In this document: positions 35,865 to 46,296 of the stretch, piece by piece | How positions within the stretch are numbered: position 1 is the stretch's first letter | Layout: every line of letters starts with the position of its first letter | From: Hymenoscyphus infarciens | Taxonomy: Eukaryota > Ascomycota > Leotiomycetes > Helotiales > Helotiaceae | NCBI GenBank assembly: GCA_001414345.1 | Contig: LLCB01000119.1 | Span: 1 to 64,000, forward strand | Length of the DNA stretch: 64,000 nucleotides | Reading direction: 5' to 3' | Program-made: the position numbers and the translations under genes | The notes under the pieces: model-generated | What the model was told of the DNA's origin: nothing | The model's input: the letters and a program-made list of their open reading frames with translations, nothing else | Database searches by the model: none

Positions 35865-37301
35865 TAGAGTATTCTATAAGAACTTTTTTTTATCTTTCGA
35901 TTCTAAAGAAGAAGTACTATTAGTTTATAAAGCTAAACTAGATAAGATTAGAAAGGTATTCTTTTAAACTAAAGTACTACTTATAAATAACTTAGCGTTT
36001 TAGTATCTCTTCTTATCTAGAGCTAAAAGATTAGATACTATTTTAGTAAAATTATAATTCTAGCGTCTCTTAAGAGTAGTAGCTATGTTTTAAAGCTAAG
36101 ATATAATTATCTTCTATATATAAAAGAACTATTCTAATTCTAGTATCTCTCTAAGTATAGCTATACTTAAAAAGTAACTCTTGAAATTAGTAAAAGTTTC
36201 TTTTAATTAATCTTCTATTTATAAAGCTCTAAAAGTATTATAAGTATTCTCTATTTTATAGCTAGTTAAGAAGTAAGAGTTTAAAAGCTTAATTATATCT
36301 TCTTAATCTTTGAAAATAAGTACTAATTCTAATTTAGACTAGTATTAGAGCTTAAGATAAGTCTTAGCTAGTCTAGTTATTATACTCTAAATAAGAGCTT
36401 TTTAGATTAGAAGTAAACTATAATAATTAGTATTTATAAGAAGTCTATTATATATTAATATCTTCTATTATTAGTATATAAATAAGATATTATTAATCTA
36501 AAGGTTTAATCTTTTTAATAATCTTACTTTTTAAGAATTAGAGAGAGTTTATAGTATTTTTAGAACCGAGTTAGAAGGTTTATTAGAAGTTATTAGAAAT
36601 AGTAGCGTTTCTTTATAAAAAGAGATATAAATTCAAGCTTAGAAATAGAGAAGAGTCTAAATAAGAGTTAGATCTAGAGAGGTTTAGAGACTAGGAAAGT
36701 CGAATTTAAACTTCGCTTATTATTCTTTCTATCTTAGCTATTCGATTCTTTATCTATTATCTTTCTACTTTTAGAGATTTTATAACTCTTTATATCTTAT
36801 CTATATTTAAGAAGTTCGACTAGTCTTTTTAACTTTTTATATTTTAAGACTTTTTAGGTCTTATTATATAGATATAGTTTAAAGAGAGCTCGAATAAGAG
36901 TTTAAATAAGAGAAATCTTTTAGAACGAAAGATATTCTTAGAAAGTTATTTAATCCTTCGTAGTAGAGCTAAATTCGATATTATAAATATTAGTTTTTAA
37001 GAAAGAGAGATAAAAAGAGATAGATTTAAACGTCTTTATAATAACGAAGTATTTGTTTTCGTTAACTATTCTAATTCTTATATAGTAATCTCTATATAAA
37101 GAGAGTTATTAGAAATCTCGAAGATACTTAGTATATCTTACTCTTTTTAAAATATTAAGAATATAATTTTACTAGCTTTCTACTAATACTAAACTCTAAT
37201 ATTACTAGCTATCTACGAGGTCTTTAGAATCGTAGCTATTTAAGCTTATTCTTTAATATATAACTAGTTCGAATCTAGCTTAAATTAAAATAAATACTAA
37301 C

Positions 37302-38017
37302 TATAATAGCCTACTATTCTATATAGCCGAGATTATATAATATATACTATATATATAAGGTTTTAGTAGTTATTATTTTATATTATCTAATTTAGAAAGA
37401 TTATATACGTCTATCTAGACTTTTAGATAGACTTCGTAGAGTTTAAGCTTTAGTATTAGCCGACGTTATATTATTCGATTTTAGATCTCTTATATATAGC
37501 TATCTACTCTTCTAGAGTTAGAAAAGACTAGTTTAGTCTCTTTTTTTATATTAGAGCCTAGTATTTATATATATTATTATAATAGCACGAAATATATACT
37601 ACTATAGAAGAGGTATATAGAAGTGCGTTTAGTAGAATAATATACGTAAATACTAGACTCTAATATAGAAGAAAAGGAAAAACTATCTCTCTTCTATACC
37701 GAGTATAAATATCTATATATAAGAGGTTAGAAACTACTAAGTCCTAATAATAATAATAACCGAGCTCTTTCTAATATAGCTAATACTAAAATAATAAGAG
37801 CTTTAAAGCTAAATATATTATATCTGAATCTTAATCTCTTTAGCACCTTCTATTCTATAAGTATCGAGTTAATTGTAAATCTTAGCCTCGAGATATTAGA
37901 GGTATTAGCAGTTTTGCGAATACTAGTAATTTAGAATAGCGTGCTATTATAATTATTCTACTCTAAACGTACTCTTATATATCTCTTTAATAGTAGTATA
38001 TATTTCGTACTATTATA
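37302..38017 (+). mobile_element. Solo LTR (plus) interrupted by a nested solo LTR, TSD CTAAC
   Basis: A plus-oriented LTR of the same family starts TATAATAGCCTACT at 37,302 and ends GTACTATTATA at 38,017. CTAAC flanks both ends (37,297-37,301 and 38,018-38,022). It has no internal region, so it is a solo LTR formed by LTR-LTR recombination. Its body is interrupted between 37,577 and 37,957 by another solo LTR. With that removed the LTR is about 337 bp. It sits within the interior of the 31,355-38,402 element. Confidence 0.87.
37578..37951 (-). mobile_element. Nested solo LTR (minus), variant 374-bp form, TSD ATTAT
   Basis: It begins TATAATAGCACGAAAT and ends GCGTGCTATTATA, the minus-orientation termini of the family. 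ATTAT is duplicated outside (37,573-37,577 and 37,952-37,956). Its first ~120 bp matches the other LTRs, but the middle (about 37,700-37,940) is different and less AT-rich, so it is a distinct LTR subfamily of 374 bp. Confidence 0.85.
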
Positions 38018-38081
38018 CTAACGTACTTAAGAAAGATATTATAGTAGCCTATCTTTAGTAAAGTCGAATTCAGTCTTTTTA

Positions 38082-38402
38082 TATAATAATATAAATTATA
38101 TACTACTATTAAAGAAATATATAGAAGTATATTTAGTAGAATAATATATATAAATACTAGATACTAATATAGAAGAGAAGACTTAACTAAGTCTTTTCTA
38201 ACTATAAGAGAGTATATAGTTATATATAAGAGGTTTAGACTATATAAAAGAGAGTTAGATAATATAAAAAGATCTAAAAGCTATTTAAAAGCTAAATCTA
38301 AAACCTTCTTAAATTAGATAATATAAAATAATAACTACTAAAACCTTATATATATAGTATATACTATATATTCTCAGCTATATAGAATAGTAGACTATTA
38401 TA
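38082..38402 (-). repeat. 5' LTR of outer element
   Basis: Begins TATAATAATATAAATT at 38,082 and ends GACTATTATA at 38,402; 321 bp, matching its partner at 31,355-31,675. Followed by the target duplication ACTTC. Confidence 0.85.
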
Positions 38403-38407
38403 ACTTC

Positions 38408-39345
38408 TAGTAAATCTAGTACTTCTAATATACTTAATATATCTAGTACTACTAGTATACTTAAAATATCTAGTAAAAAGTATACTAGCTAGTATCTCTA
38501 TTATAACTAGTATTATAATATTATATTTAAGACTTAAGTATAATAGAAGTACTAGATATATTAAGTTTACTAATAGTATATCTAGTATATAATAACTTTT
38601 AATAATATATATAAAGAGAAGAGAAGTCTAAGCTATTTATATATTAAAGAAATATCTTAAGACTAAAGACTAGTATTAGATTTATTTCTTTAATAAAATA
38701 AGCTTTATTCTTTCTTCTCTACTAATCTAGAAAGAGAAGATATTAAGATTATATATAATAGTAGAAGATTAAGAAGAAGAAGAAGAAGAAGTTAATACTT
38801 CTTATAAGCTCTAGTTCTAAGTAGTAGTTAGCTATAACTTTAAAAGTAAGCTTATTTTTTATAATACTAGAAATAGTAATAGAAAGATATTAAAGAAGTA
38901 CTATATAGAATAGATACTTAATTTTTATATCTTATTTCTAAGATTTAAAGAAGAAATAACTTCGTTCTTAAAAAAAGATAGAGACTTAGAATATAGCTAT
39001 AGAATAGTAAAAAAATAAGATTATTTCTTAAAAGAAAGAATATAGTCTTAAGATATTTAAGAATACTATAGAAGCTTCTAAGCTTACTATTATAAAGAAC
39101 GTCTAGTAGCTTATAAAGTAGTATATAAAAAAGTTTACTTATAATAGAAGTAAAAGTCTCTAAGAGTTAGCTTTAGAAGAGTAAAAGAGTTTAAAATAAG
39201 ATACTATAAAGAAGTAAGTTAATAGCTTCTCTTAAAGACTTAAGAACTATAGAGATATAAATAAGCAAATAATAGAATATTAATTGGAAATTTAAGTGTT
39301 AATTATATATTAAAAAAGAGTGGTTTAATTTATAAAATAGAGTAG
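38408..39345. repeat. RIP-degraded AT-rich island end with a possible protein relic
   Basis: This stretch keeps the RIP composition until about 39,345, where normal sequence (TTTGTAGCACGGGCGCATTTC) begins abruptly. On the plus strand between about 38,600 and 39,260 a frame with few stops encodes a Lys/Glu/Tyr-rich segment (an E-E-E-E-E-E run followed by a basic region ending R-V-K-E-F-K-I-R-Y-Y). It may be a decayed transposon protein, but I cannot name the family. Confidence 0.5.
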
Positions 39346-39907
39346 TTTTAATATTTGTAGCACGGGCGCATTTCAGGTTAATTACTGCTACTTTTTCCAT
39401 TTATAAGGTGTCTAGGTCGTTTTTGACGAAGAGGCAGTGAGAAGGCAAAGTCAATAATAAGAGGAAGAAACATTTGTTTTTATTAATGATCGCCTGGGCG
39501 GGAGTCGTTGTTTTAAACTTCGTGTTTTCTTTAGAAAAAGGAACCACAAATTCAGCTTCATTTTTGGAAGTCATTCCTGTCCACTTGTCTGGCAAGAACG
39601 ATCGATGCATTTCATGACTGTAGTCTCACCCACACTTCTAGGTAATTTTCGTAACCTTCATCGAACCCTAAATACTTAAACCGCTTTGGGATGCTTGAAA
39701 TAAATTGATTTTCCAAGTCTCAGCTGAAAAATGGAAAGAGCAGACTACAAGTGTTCTACAGTTACCAATTCCTGCACCCCTGGCGTTTGCCAAAGTCTAA
39801 AATGAGATTCAGGAAGTATCCCCGTCGTCATTGATGCTCTGCAAGTCGTTTTGGATACAATTTTCTTCCATGAGCATCTCTTCCATCCTCACCCCTCCGT
39901 CCATACG
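39346..39907. other. Island-to-gene transition, probable promoter of the hypothetical gene
   Basis: Normal-composition sequence of about 560 bp lies between the AT island and the start of the hypothetical protein. A short open frame on the minus strand (39,401-39,610) has no recognisable feature. The region probably carries the promoter and 5' UTR of the downstream gene. Confidence 0.45.
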
Positions 39908-41368
39908 ATGCCCTGGGAAATCCACTGGCCCAAGGTCAAACGCAGACGGTCCCTCCTAGTAATGCCATCGACAGCCATTTCTAATCCCTATCACAATTAC
40001 ATCTCCCAATCCAACGATGCCCAACTTCTTCCACCAGTAGAGGAGCACCCAAGTCTTCGCCGACCCTCCTCTCAAATAATTCGGAAAGCACTTCCATCAT
40101 CGTCACACCCACCCATACCTTCTTTCTCGAACTCCAACACCCCACCAGGATCCAAAATACTCTTTCAAACAGACTCGTATATCATCTCTTCCCTCCCCGG
40201 AAACGATCCTCAAGATGTCCTCGCCAGAATCCGGCAAGAAGGAATTCCTGCCTACAACCACAGCTCCCACAATTGTTGTCAACACCATCGCCGTTCCCAC
40301 AAAAATGCCAATCCACGCCTCTCCCCCGTCCTCTCTGCTTCATCAGACGCCCACGAAATCGAAGATCTCGATCTCGGTCTCCCCCCAATCCGAACAACAA
40401 CACCTCTAGGCTTCGCACAATTCGAATTCAATGGCAAAGACTCCCCCAATCCCTCGACAATACCTTGGATTCAGACACATCCCGATACACTAATTGGAGG
40501 CCACAATGCTGCTCCCATGAAAGACTCCAATTCAAAAATCGTGGCTGAGAAAGAGAGATATGAGAAACACTACGCAACGCCTAGGATTTCTTTCCCAAAT
40601 TGCCACCACAACAACAATAACAAAACAAGGAAAAAAGCATGCTCAAACTCAACTTATATCCCTCCAAAATACTCATTCCTGGTCGACGGAAACATCCCCT
40701 GCTCTCAATCTTCGAAAGCAGATGGAAATCCCTACTGCTGCAGTCTCGGTCAACACGAGCCCTTAGTCACCCCATCCTCAGGACCAGAATCATGTTACGC
40801 TCCAGAATGCAAATCAAAAACCACACCAGTCCATCCTGATACACCCAGAGAATCTTGTTCCGCTCAAGAACGCGTGGCAAAGCCAACACCCGGCGGAGCA
40901 TCCCCCTCGCAAATCGAAAAATGGGTTTCCGAGGTGGACTACAGGAATTACATGACAACGCCAATCCCCAGTCTCGACGGCGCCCAAACACCACCTGAGG
41001 TACCTCTAACCTCGGTATCGGACCCTCCAATAACCTCCATCCATCACAGCCAAGCACCACCAACAGCTCCCTTACCAATTCCCGTAGACACCACCGCCGT
41101 GAACCCCGAGCCGAGAACTTCAGTAACCTCACAAATGAAAGACACAATCCGGAATAAGCGAGGACAGAAGTCTCGACAGGGCTTGCGAAAATTCAGGAAA
41201 CTGATTTTTAGAAAGGGGATTTTGAAGGTTGTGCTTGGGAGACAACTTGCGCAGCCTACGGCGGATTTGTTGGATATGATGGCCAAGGGGATTGAATTTG
41301 ATCCTCCGGATATGAAGGCGCTTGCTAAACTGCCCGTTGACGTACCTACTGGTCCTGTGCCTGTTTGA
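39908..41368 (+). CDS. Hypothetical Pro/Ser-rich protein
   Basis: A long open frame without introns encodes 486 residues from the first ATG (39,908). I do not recognise a domain. The protein is rich in Pro, Ser, Thr, His and Asn and looks mostly disordered. The N-terminus is W-rich and basic (M-P-W-E-I-H-W-P-K-V-K-R-R-R-S). A Cys/His patch lies at about residues 122-130, and poly-Asn near 236-240. The most ordered part is the C-terminus (about 410-480), a basic helix-like stretch K-R-G-Q-K-S-R-Q-G-L-R-K-F-R-K-L-I-F-R-K-G followed by hydrophobic A-D-L-L-D-M-M-A-K-G-I. Length and the low stop density argue for a real gene. It is the first gene beyond the AT island; a nuclear or regulatory role is only a guess. 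Confidence 0.65.
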   Translation: MPWEIHWPKVKRRRSLLVMPSTAISNPYHNYISQSNDAQLLPPVEEHPSLRRPSSQIIRKALPSSSHPPIPSFSNSNTPPGSKILFQTDSYIISSLPGNDPQDVLARIRQEGIPAYNHSSHNCCQHHRRSHKNANPRLSPVLSASSDAHEIEDLDLGLPPIRTTTPLGFAQFEFNGKDSPNPSTIPWIQTHPDTLIGGHNAAPMKDSNSKIVAEKERYEKHYATPRISFPNCHHNNNNKTRKKACSNSTYIPPKYSFLVDGNIPCSQSSKADGNPYCCSLGQHEPLVTPSSGPESCYAPECKSKTTPVHPDTPRESCSAQERVAKPTPGGASPSQIEKWVSEVDYRNYMTTPIPSLDGAQTPPEVPLTSVSDPPITSIHHSQAPPTAPLPIPVDTTAVNPEPRTSVTSQMKDTIRNKRGQKSRQGLRKFRKLIFRKGILKVVLGRQLAQPTADLLDMMAKGIEFDPPDMKALAKLPVDVPTGPVPV

Positions 41369-42123
41369 TATCGAGTTGGTGAATTTCTAGAATGTAGCTA
41401 GGAGAGGACCGGAGGAATACGAGGACAGGTGACCAATATGTTTGGAAGCCTGGAGGCTTGGAGACTGAGTGGACGAACTGAAGACGTTGTAGGGAAGAGG
41501 TTTGAAGAGGAGACTAGCTTTAAGATTGGACATGATTCGAGTTTCTCTTTCTTTCAATAAACAGTGTTCTGCGTCACACAAAGAACCAGGAGCATACCAG
41601 AGCTGGAAAGCAACTTTGGCTGCTCTTTGAGGAAGCTTTTGAGGTCTAAATGATGGACGAAGTGTAGATGCGAGAAAAGAGGCAAGCTCTAAGATTGGAC
41701 ACAACCCAACTTTCTCTTTCAATAAATATATTCTTCTTGATCACAGAAAGAACGATTGAGAACCTGCAAATATACGGTCAGAAAACGTGTCAACTTTTAA
41801 TAAATTTCGAATGCCTTGCTAATCGCTGGAAAAACAACATCGAGAAATGAGCCAAAAAGGGTATAACCGAACTTTTATACGCCCGGTAATGCTCCAAACA
41901 CCGTTCCCATCCCATCCTACGCCATGAACTTTTTTTGGTATCTCTGACCACGACCAAACTCCACGCCACGATGCTCAGAGTTACCCCTTTTTGTAATTAC
42001 CATTATGAATAATTTCCAGCGACCTTAGCATTCCCGTCATTAAAGCCCGTATCGTAACAATGAACTGTACAATCCTCGTGCTCGTCCTTTGATTTCAGGA
42101 TAGCGCCCAGTGTGTGTGGTATA
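41369..42123. other. Intergenic region between convergent genes
   Basis: This 755-bp interval lies between the stop of the hypothetical protein gene and the stop of the small conserved protein gene, so it should hold both 3' UTRs. A segment is repeated within it: TTAAGATTGGACATGATTCGAGTTTCTCTTTC... at about 41,520-41,556 and CTAAGATTGGACACAACCCAACTTTCTCTTTC at about 41,689-41,720. No gene is supported. Confidence 0.5.
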
Positions 42124-42792
42124 TTAGGTGTATTTCGCGCGAGCGGCTTTCTCCTTCTCCTCGAGGTTCTTTTTGGTGTATACGTCGACTACCTTGTCGA
42201 CTCGTTGCTGGGAGCGGGCTAGGCCGTTGTCGCCCATTTGTTGGAATTTACCGCGCATTTGGTAGAGTTCTAGGAGTTTCTTTGCGCGGGCCATGTCTTC
42301 GTCTTGCTATTAAAACCATATCAGCCTGCCTTCTTTAAACAAGATGTGGAATCAACATCGCATGAGTAGGCAAAGAAGGAAAGTACTCACGAGTTCACCA
42401 CCATCCTTATTAGGCGTCGCAGTTCCACTACTCAACCCCGAGAAGCTCGATCCCATTCTACTCAAAGCCGGCATCTTTGGGCTCGAAGCGCCACTTGGTG
42501 GTCCTCTGATGATTCTTCGTCCTAATTTATCGAATTTTGGAGGCTCGGGAAGGATCGATCCTTTGGATTTCTTGCGGAGGTGGTTCTTGGAAAGCTGCTT
42601 GTTGGCGTTGAGGAGGTTTGCTGCGGCGGATGGATCCTGAGGGAGAGATGGGTGAGAAGGTGTTGTGGTTGAGCCGGTATTTGGTGTTGTTGGGGGAGGG
42701 GAGGACGAGGCAGATCTGGAGAGAGGGGGACGAACTGTGCTTTGGAGGGTGGAGAGATCTGCTAGGATTTGGGAGAATTGGAGGGCTTCCAT
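42124..42792 (-). CDS. Small conserved protein with C-terminal helical domain, function unknown
   Basis: Two exons, 42,391-42,792 and 42,124-42,306, with an 84-nt GTGAGT..TAG intron in phase 0, give 194 residues. The N-terminus (M-E-A-L-Q-F-S-Q-I-L-A-D-L-S-T-L-Q) is an amphipathic helix. A Ser/Pro/Thr-rich linker follows, then a basic patch N-H-L-R-K-K-S-K-G. The C-terminal 60 residues are highly charged and predicted helical (A-R-A-K-K-L-L-E-L-Y-Q-M-R-G-K-F, Q-Q-R-V-D-K-V-V, K-E-K-A-A-R-A-K-Y). I do not recognise the family. The intron splits it right before the helical block. It is divergent from the FAH-domain gene with 685 bp between starts. Confidence 0.75.
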
Positions 42793-43477
42793 TTCGTCTG
42801 AGGGTATTGGTTTGTTGTTGTGTGGATGATGGGATTGTTGTCGTAAAGTAGGAAAAGTTGATAATCGTAGGAGAGGAGAGAATGCAAAATGCTTGATGAA
42901 CTGATGAACTGATGAACGAGCGATAGAGAAGGAGAGAAGCGGTCTGCGGGTTAATGGAGGGAGGCTAGAGCGTGGGATGACGGGACTCTGAAGATGCAGG
43001 TAGGTGTGCAGAAGAAAGTGTGGTGGTGGTGGTGGTGGTGGTGGTGTTCTGGCTTTTCATCAACGCCTCTCGTGTGACCTCAAAGGTTGGTTTGCACTTG
43101 GATTGTACAACTGAAAATAGATCTTCAAAAATCAAATCTTCGATGACTAAAAATTGTAGACATGCATCACTCACAAATTAATGGGATTGACAGGCATTTG
43201 GAGTGCAGCATTAAAATCGCGGAATGAGCCCCGCTCTGCGCCCCCACTCTAAATCCCAGCGCTGCATATCCAAATTCCTTGGCGTTTACCTGCGTCGAGT
43301 CTGTTGACGGTGGTAAGATGCTTTCCGATATTCGGATCGGATCGGCTCGGCTTCCAATCCCGATGTGGAGCTCCGCCCTCCGTTCCCGCCCTTTCCAATT
43401 GTCACTCAAAAGGTATCATTTATCCAGTTCGCTGACTGTTTACAACACCATTCACTCACCCCTCACTTATAACCAAC
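42793..43477. promoter_or_regulatory. Divergent promoter with TGG microsatellite
   Basis: This 685-bp region separates two divergently transcribed genes. It contains a (GTG/TGG)n trinucleotide tract of about nine units at 43,020-43,047, and a short direct repeat (GAACTGATGAACTGATGAAC at 42,898-42,917). A CGGATCGGATCGGCTCGG run lies at about 43,335-43,352. No known factor site can be named with confidence. Confidence 0.5.
43020..43047. repeat. GTG trinucleotide microsatellite
   Basis: Nine near-perfect GTG units, plain from the sequence. It lies in the shared upstream region of the small conserved gene and the FAH gene. Confidence 0.9.
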
Positions 43478-44317
43478 ATGTCTCTCGTTTTCCGCAGAGG
43501 CATTGCCTCCATAGCTTCCCTAAAGAAAGCTTCAAAAGTAGTTTGCATTGGCAGGAATTATGCGTTTGTCCCCATTTCAATTATTCCAAGCAGTGTCTAT
43601 AGCTAATAAACGCCACTTACAGAGATCACATCAAGGAATTGAGCAGCGCAAAACCAAAACAGCCTTTCTTCTTCCTCAAACCTGCTTCTTCCATTCTGGG
43701 ACCTAAGGATGGACCGGTTATTAGACCCAGAGGGGTGGATTTACATTATGAGGTTGAGCTGGCTTTGATTATGGGGAAGCGGGTTAAGAATTTGGAGCCG
43801 GCGGATGAGAAGGGGGCTTTGGATGCTATTGAGTGTTTGTGTCCTCCTATATATCTGCGGGGTTGTGCCAATTGCTAATCATGTCTTAGCATATGCTATC
43901 AGTATCGATATGACGGCACGAAATACACAGAATGAGGCAAAGAAGAAGGGTTTACCTTGGGATATCGCAAAGGGCTTCGATACCTTCCTCCCTATTAGCG
44001 AAATCATTCCGAAATCCTTGATTCCCGATCCTCATAATGTCGAGCTGTACTTGTCGGTCAACAACGAGACCAAACAATCGGATTCTACAAATTTGATGCT
44101 CTTCCAAATCCCAAGGATATTGAGTGATATTTCCAAGGTTATGACATTGGAGGTCGGGGATATCGTTATTACAGGCACACCTAAGGGTGTTGGGCCAGTT
44201 GTGCCAGGAGATGTTATGAAGGCCGGATTGAAGGTTAATGGAAAGGAAATTGAGCAAGGGAAGATTGAAGTGCAGGTGGAGGAATCCACGAGTACATATG
44301 AGTACAAAGCTACATAG
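43478..44317 (+). CDS. FAH-domain hydrolase, FAHD1/acylpyruvase type
   Basis: Fumarylacetoacetate hydrolase fold enzyme, closest to FAHD1 (mitochondrial acylpyruvase/oxaloacetate decarboxylase). Three exons, 43,478-43,563, 43,623-43,834 and 43,890-44,317, with introns of 59 and 55 nt; 241 residues, the usual size. The metal-binding set is present: H-Y-E-V-E-L-A (E-x-E) and the Asp in S-I-D-M-T-A-R-N. Other family marks are G-R-N-Y-A, K-P-x-S-S-I, K-G-L-P-W-D-I-A-K-x-F-D, and G-D-I-V-I-T-G-T-P-K-G-V-G-P-V. The basic N-terminus (M-S-L-V-F-R-R-G-I-A) could be a mitochondrial targeting sequence. It is convergent with BNA1 (176 bp between stops). Confidence 0.92.
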
Positions 44318-44493
44318 AAGAAGAGATTGTAATTGTTGTACAATGGATACCCCATCCTTCTACCCCAGCTGGGAAAACATTCAAGACCAAACCTCCCTTC
44401 ATGTTGCTATACCAGGCTTGAAATCCAATATCCCATCCTATACATTTGGCATACAGTCCCCTCACTCATCCAAGCAAGAGAGAACCAGCTCCA

Positions 44494-45165
44494 TCAACCC
44501 TCCAAATTAGGATCCTTAATCTCCCCCGGCGCCGGCGCACTCTCAGCCAAAGTCCCACATCTCCCACACCTCCTCCGCTCCTCACTCCCCTTAAACCCCT
44601 CAACAGCCTCCTTAATCTGGCTTCCCAAATCCGTGCAATGAAAAGCCGCCTCATCCACTACCTCCCCACAATTTTTACAATACCATCTCAGTTGATCCAG
44701 ACTTCCATCCGGCCGTTTCTGCTCTAACACAATCCCAACCGTATTCGCAAACCTCACAGGATTATGAGGTGTATTTGGGGGAAGGAGAAACATGTCGCCT
44801 TCGCGGATGATTATATCCCGGAATTTGGGGGAGGAGGTGGTGTGGTCTTCGACGATTTTTAGGAGCATGGCGCCGCGGTATTGGAAGAAGTATTCGGGGG
44901 TTGTGTTTATGTGGTAATCTGTTCGGGCGTTGGGGCCGCCTACTATCTGTTGAATATATCGTTAGTAGGTTGTTTGGGGGATAGCGAGGGAGGGAGGAAA
45001 GAATACCATGACTGTCATATCATCATTGTAGACGCAGTAGTTGTTGATTGGGGGTTTGAGGAGATGCGAGTTCTCCTCGAGCCTGGGAACTTGTTAGAAT
45101 GATATTTGTGGGTGAAAGAGGAGGACGACTTACCATTTTGGCAGATTCAGTGGACTTCCGATCAT
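44494..45165 (-). CDS. BNA1: 3-hydroxyanthranilate 3,4-dioxygenase
   Basis: Cytosolic Fe(II) dioxygenase of the kynurenine route to NAD; it opens the ring of 3-hydroxyanthranilate. Three exons: 45,134-45,165, 45,007-45,082 and 44,494-44,946, with introns of 51 and 60 nt; 186 residues. The first junction makes K-W-L-E-E-N and the second T-V-M-I-V-G-G-P-N-A-R-x-D-Y-H, both conserved. Iron ligands appear in the H-x-x-x-x-P-E-Y-F-F motif (His, Glu) and P-H-N-P (His). The C-terminus keeps both C-x-x-C pairs (C-K-N-C and C-G-R-C) that bind a second, structural metal in microbial/fungal forms. The tiny first exon is easily missed by gene finders. Confidence 0.93.
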
Positions 45166-46296
45166 GTCTATTTTTTGGGTTTGGTTGTTGTTTGGGTTGT
45201 GGCGAGGGTGACTGTGAGTAAACTTGAGCTTCATTGCCCCTCCATTTATCAGCGGGGTTATCGCCGAGTTACCTCCCGAACCCTCCGAACAACTCCCTTC
45301 TGAGGAGGGGAGGGCTCCCGAGCTTCTACAACACTACAGCAATAGCAAAGTTGCTAGAAGGCTTCTAGATCGCCTTGCTTAACGTCCTCCTATTTCGAAA
45401 TTGAGTCTCTGAATCTTTGTCATTCTAAACCCACCTCGCGTTTTCCTTTTCTGTTGTTGATGTATCCATTTTTGTTACAGGCATAATTTCGTCCGCCCAA
45501 CGAATAGCAAAGTTGCTAGAGTTACTAGAATGCTCTGCTTCAAGTTGTCGCTGTTCGAAATCGCGTCTTGAAAGGTTGTTTGTTCTTCTAGGAACTCTCT
45601 TACATGCTGCCCATTTTATGCGTCATTGCTTTGTATTTTCCCTTCTGGAGGATTTGATTATTTCCTTATTCTTGTGCCAGGGGGGTGGAAGAGGGGGTTG
45701 CGAACACCCTTGAGAGAATTGATTTGAAATACTCTAGAAATGTTGTCCAAGAAGGTTTAGAGTTGAACTATTCTGTACCTTCTCGAAAAACTTTTATAGA
45801 CTATTTTGAGTCAAAATAGCATCGAAATATGTCATTTTTCTCCCTCTTTTTGTCCTTCGTTTCAGGGAGAGAGAGCGGGAACCCCGGTGGTGAGTTAGAT
45901 TCGGTTTTTTGAAACTATCTTTGGTTGAGTGTAAACATCCATGAAGAGCAGCACTTCAGCGGTGTTAGCATGTGGGACTGACGCCAAAGCTATGCTACCC
46001 ACCCTTTTTAGCAATACTCTAGAACAAACCCTTTCATTTTTGGTCCCAAATTTTCTTCGTTGCATCGAGTGGAAGGATGCTATCGGTCAGTTTACTTTCT
46101 TTGTTTCTGACCAACCATATGGCATTTCTTCTCAAAGGGTTAGGGTACCTCCTAACCAACCTCAATTCCTTTGTCCTTCATTCGATATTTGCAGATTCTC
46201 AATCTTTGCACTAATAGTACTCTCTGTTTCCTTGGATTGCCTTCATTTTTTTCTTCTCGAGGCCTCTCCCGATTCTCACGCGCTATATTCTTAATT
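45166..46296. other. Intergenic region with an imperfect tandem duplication
   Basis: This 1.1-kb region lies between the starts of BNA1(-) and the Ser-rich gene(+), so it holds both promoters. AATAGCAAAGTTGCTAGA occurs at 45,341-45,358 and again at 45,503-45,520, each followed by similar GCTT..TTCGAAAT..GTCT landmarks, suggesting an old duplication of about 160 bp. No gene is supported. Confidence 0.6.

Larger units (their letters stand above)
31355..38402 (-). mobile_element. Outer non-autonomous LTR element (minus), split by nested insertions, TSD ACTTC
   Basis: Two 321-bp LTRs in minus orientation lie at 31,355-31,675 (3' LTR) and 38,082-38,402 (5' LTR). ACTTC occurs directly outside at 31,350-31,354 and 38,403-38,407, giving a perfect target duplication. 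The internal region is interrupted by a related element at 32,207-35,864 and by a solo-LTR nest at 37,302-38,017. With these removed, the interior is about 2.0 kb, matching the 1,967-bp interior of the plus-strand relative at 11,027-13,659. A minus-strand gag-like relic lies near 36,040-36,200. RIP is heavy: almost all TG/CA are gone. Confidence 0.87.

Noticed and set aside
39851..39907. Longer N-terminus for the Pro/Ser-rich hypothetical protein
   Set aside because: It would start at TTG; the first ATG is at 39,908.
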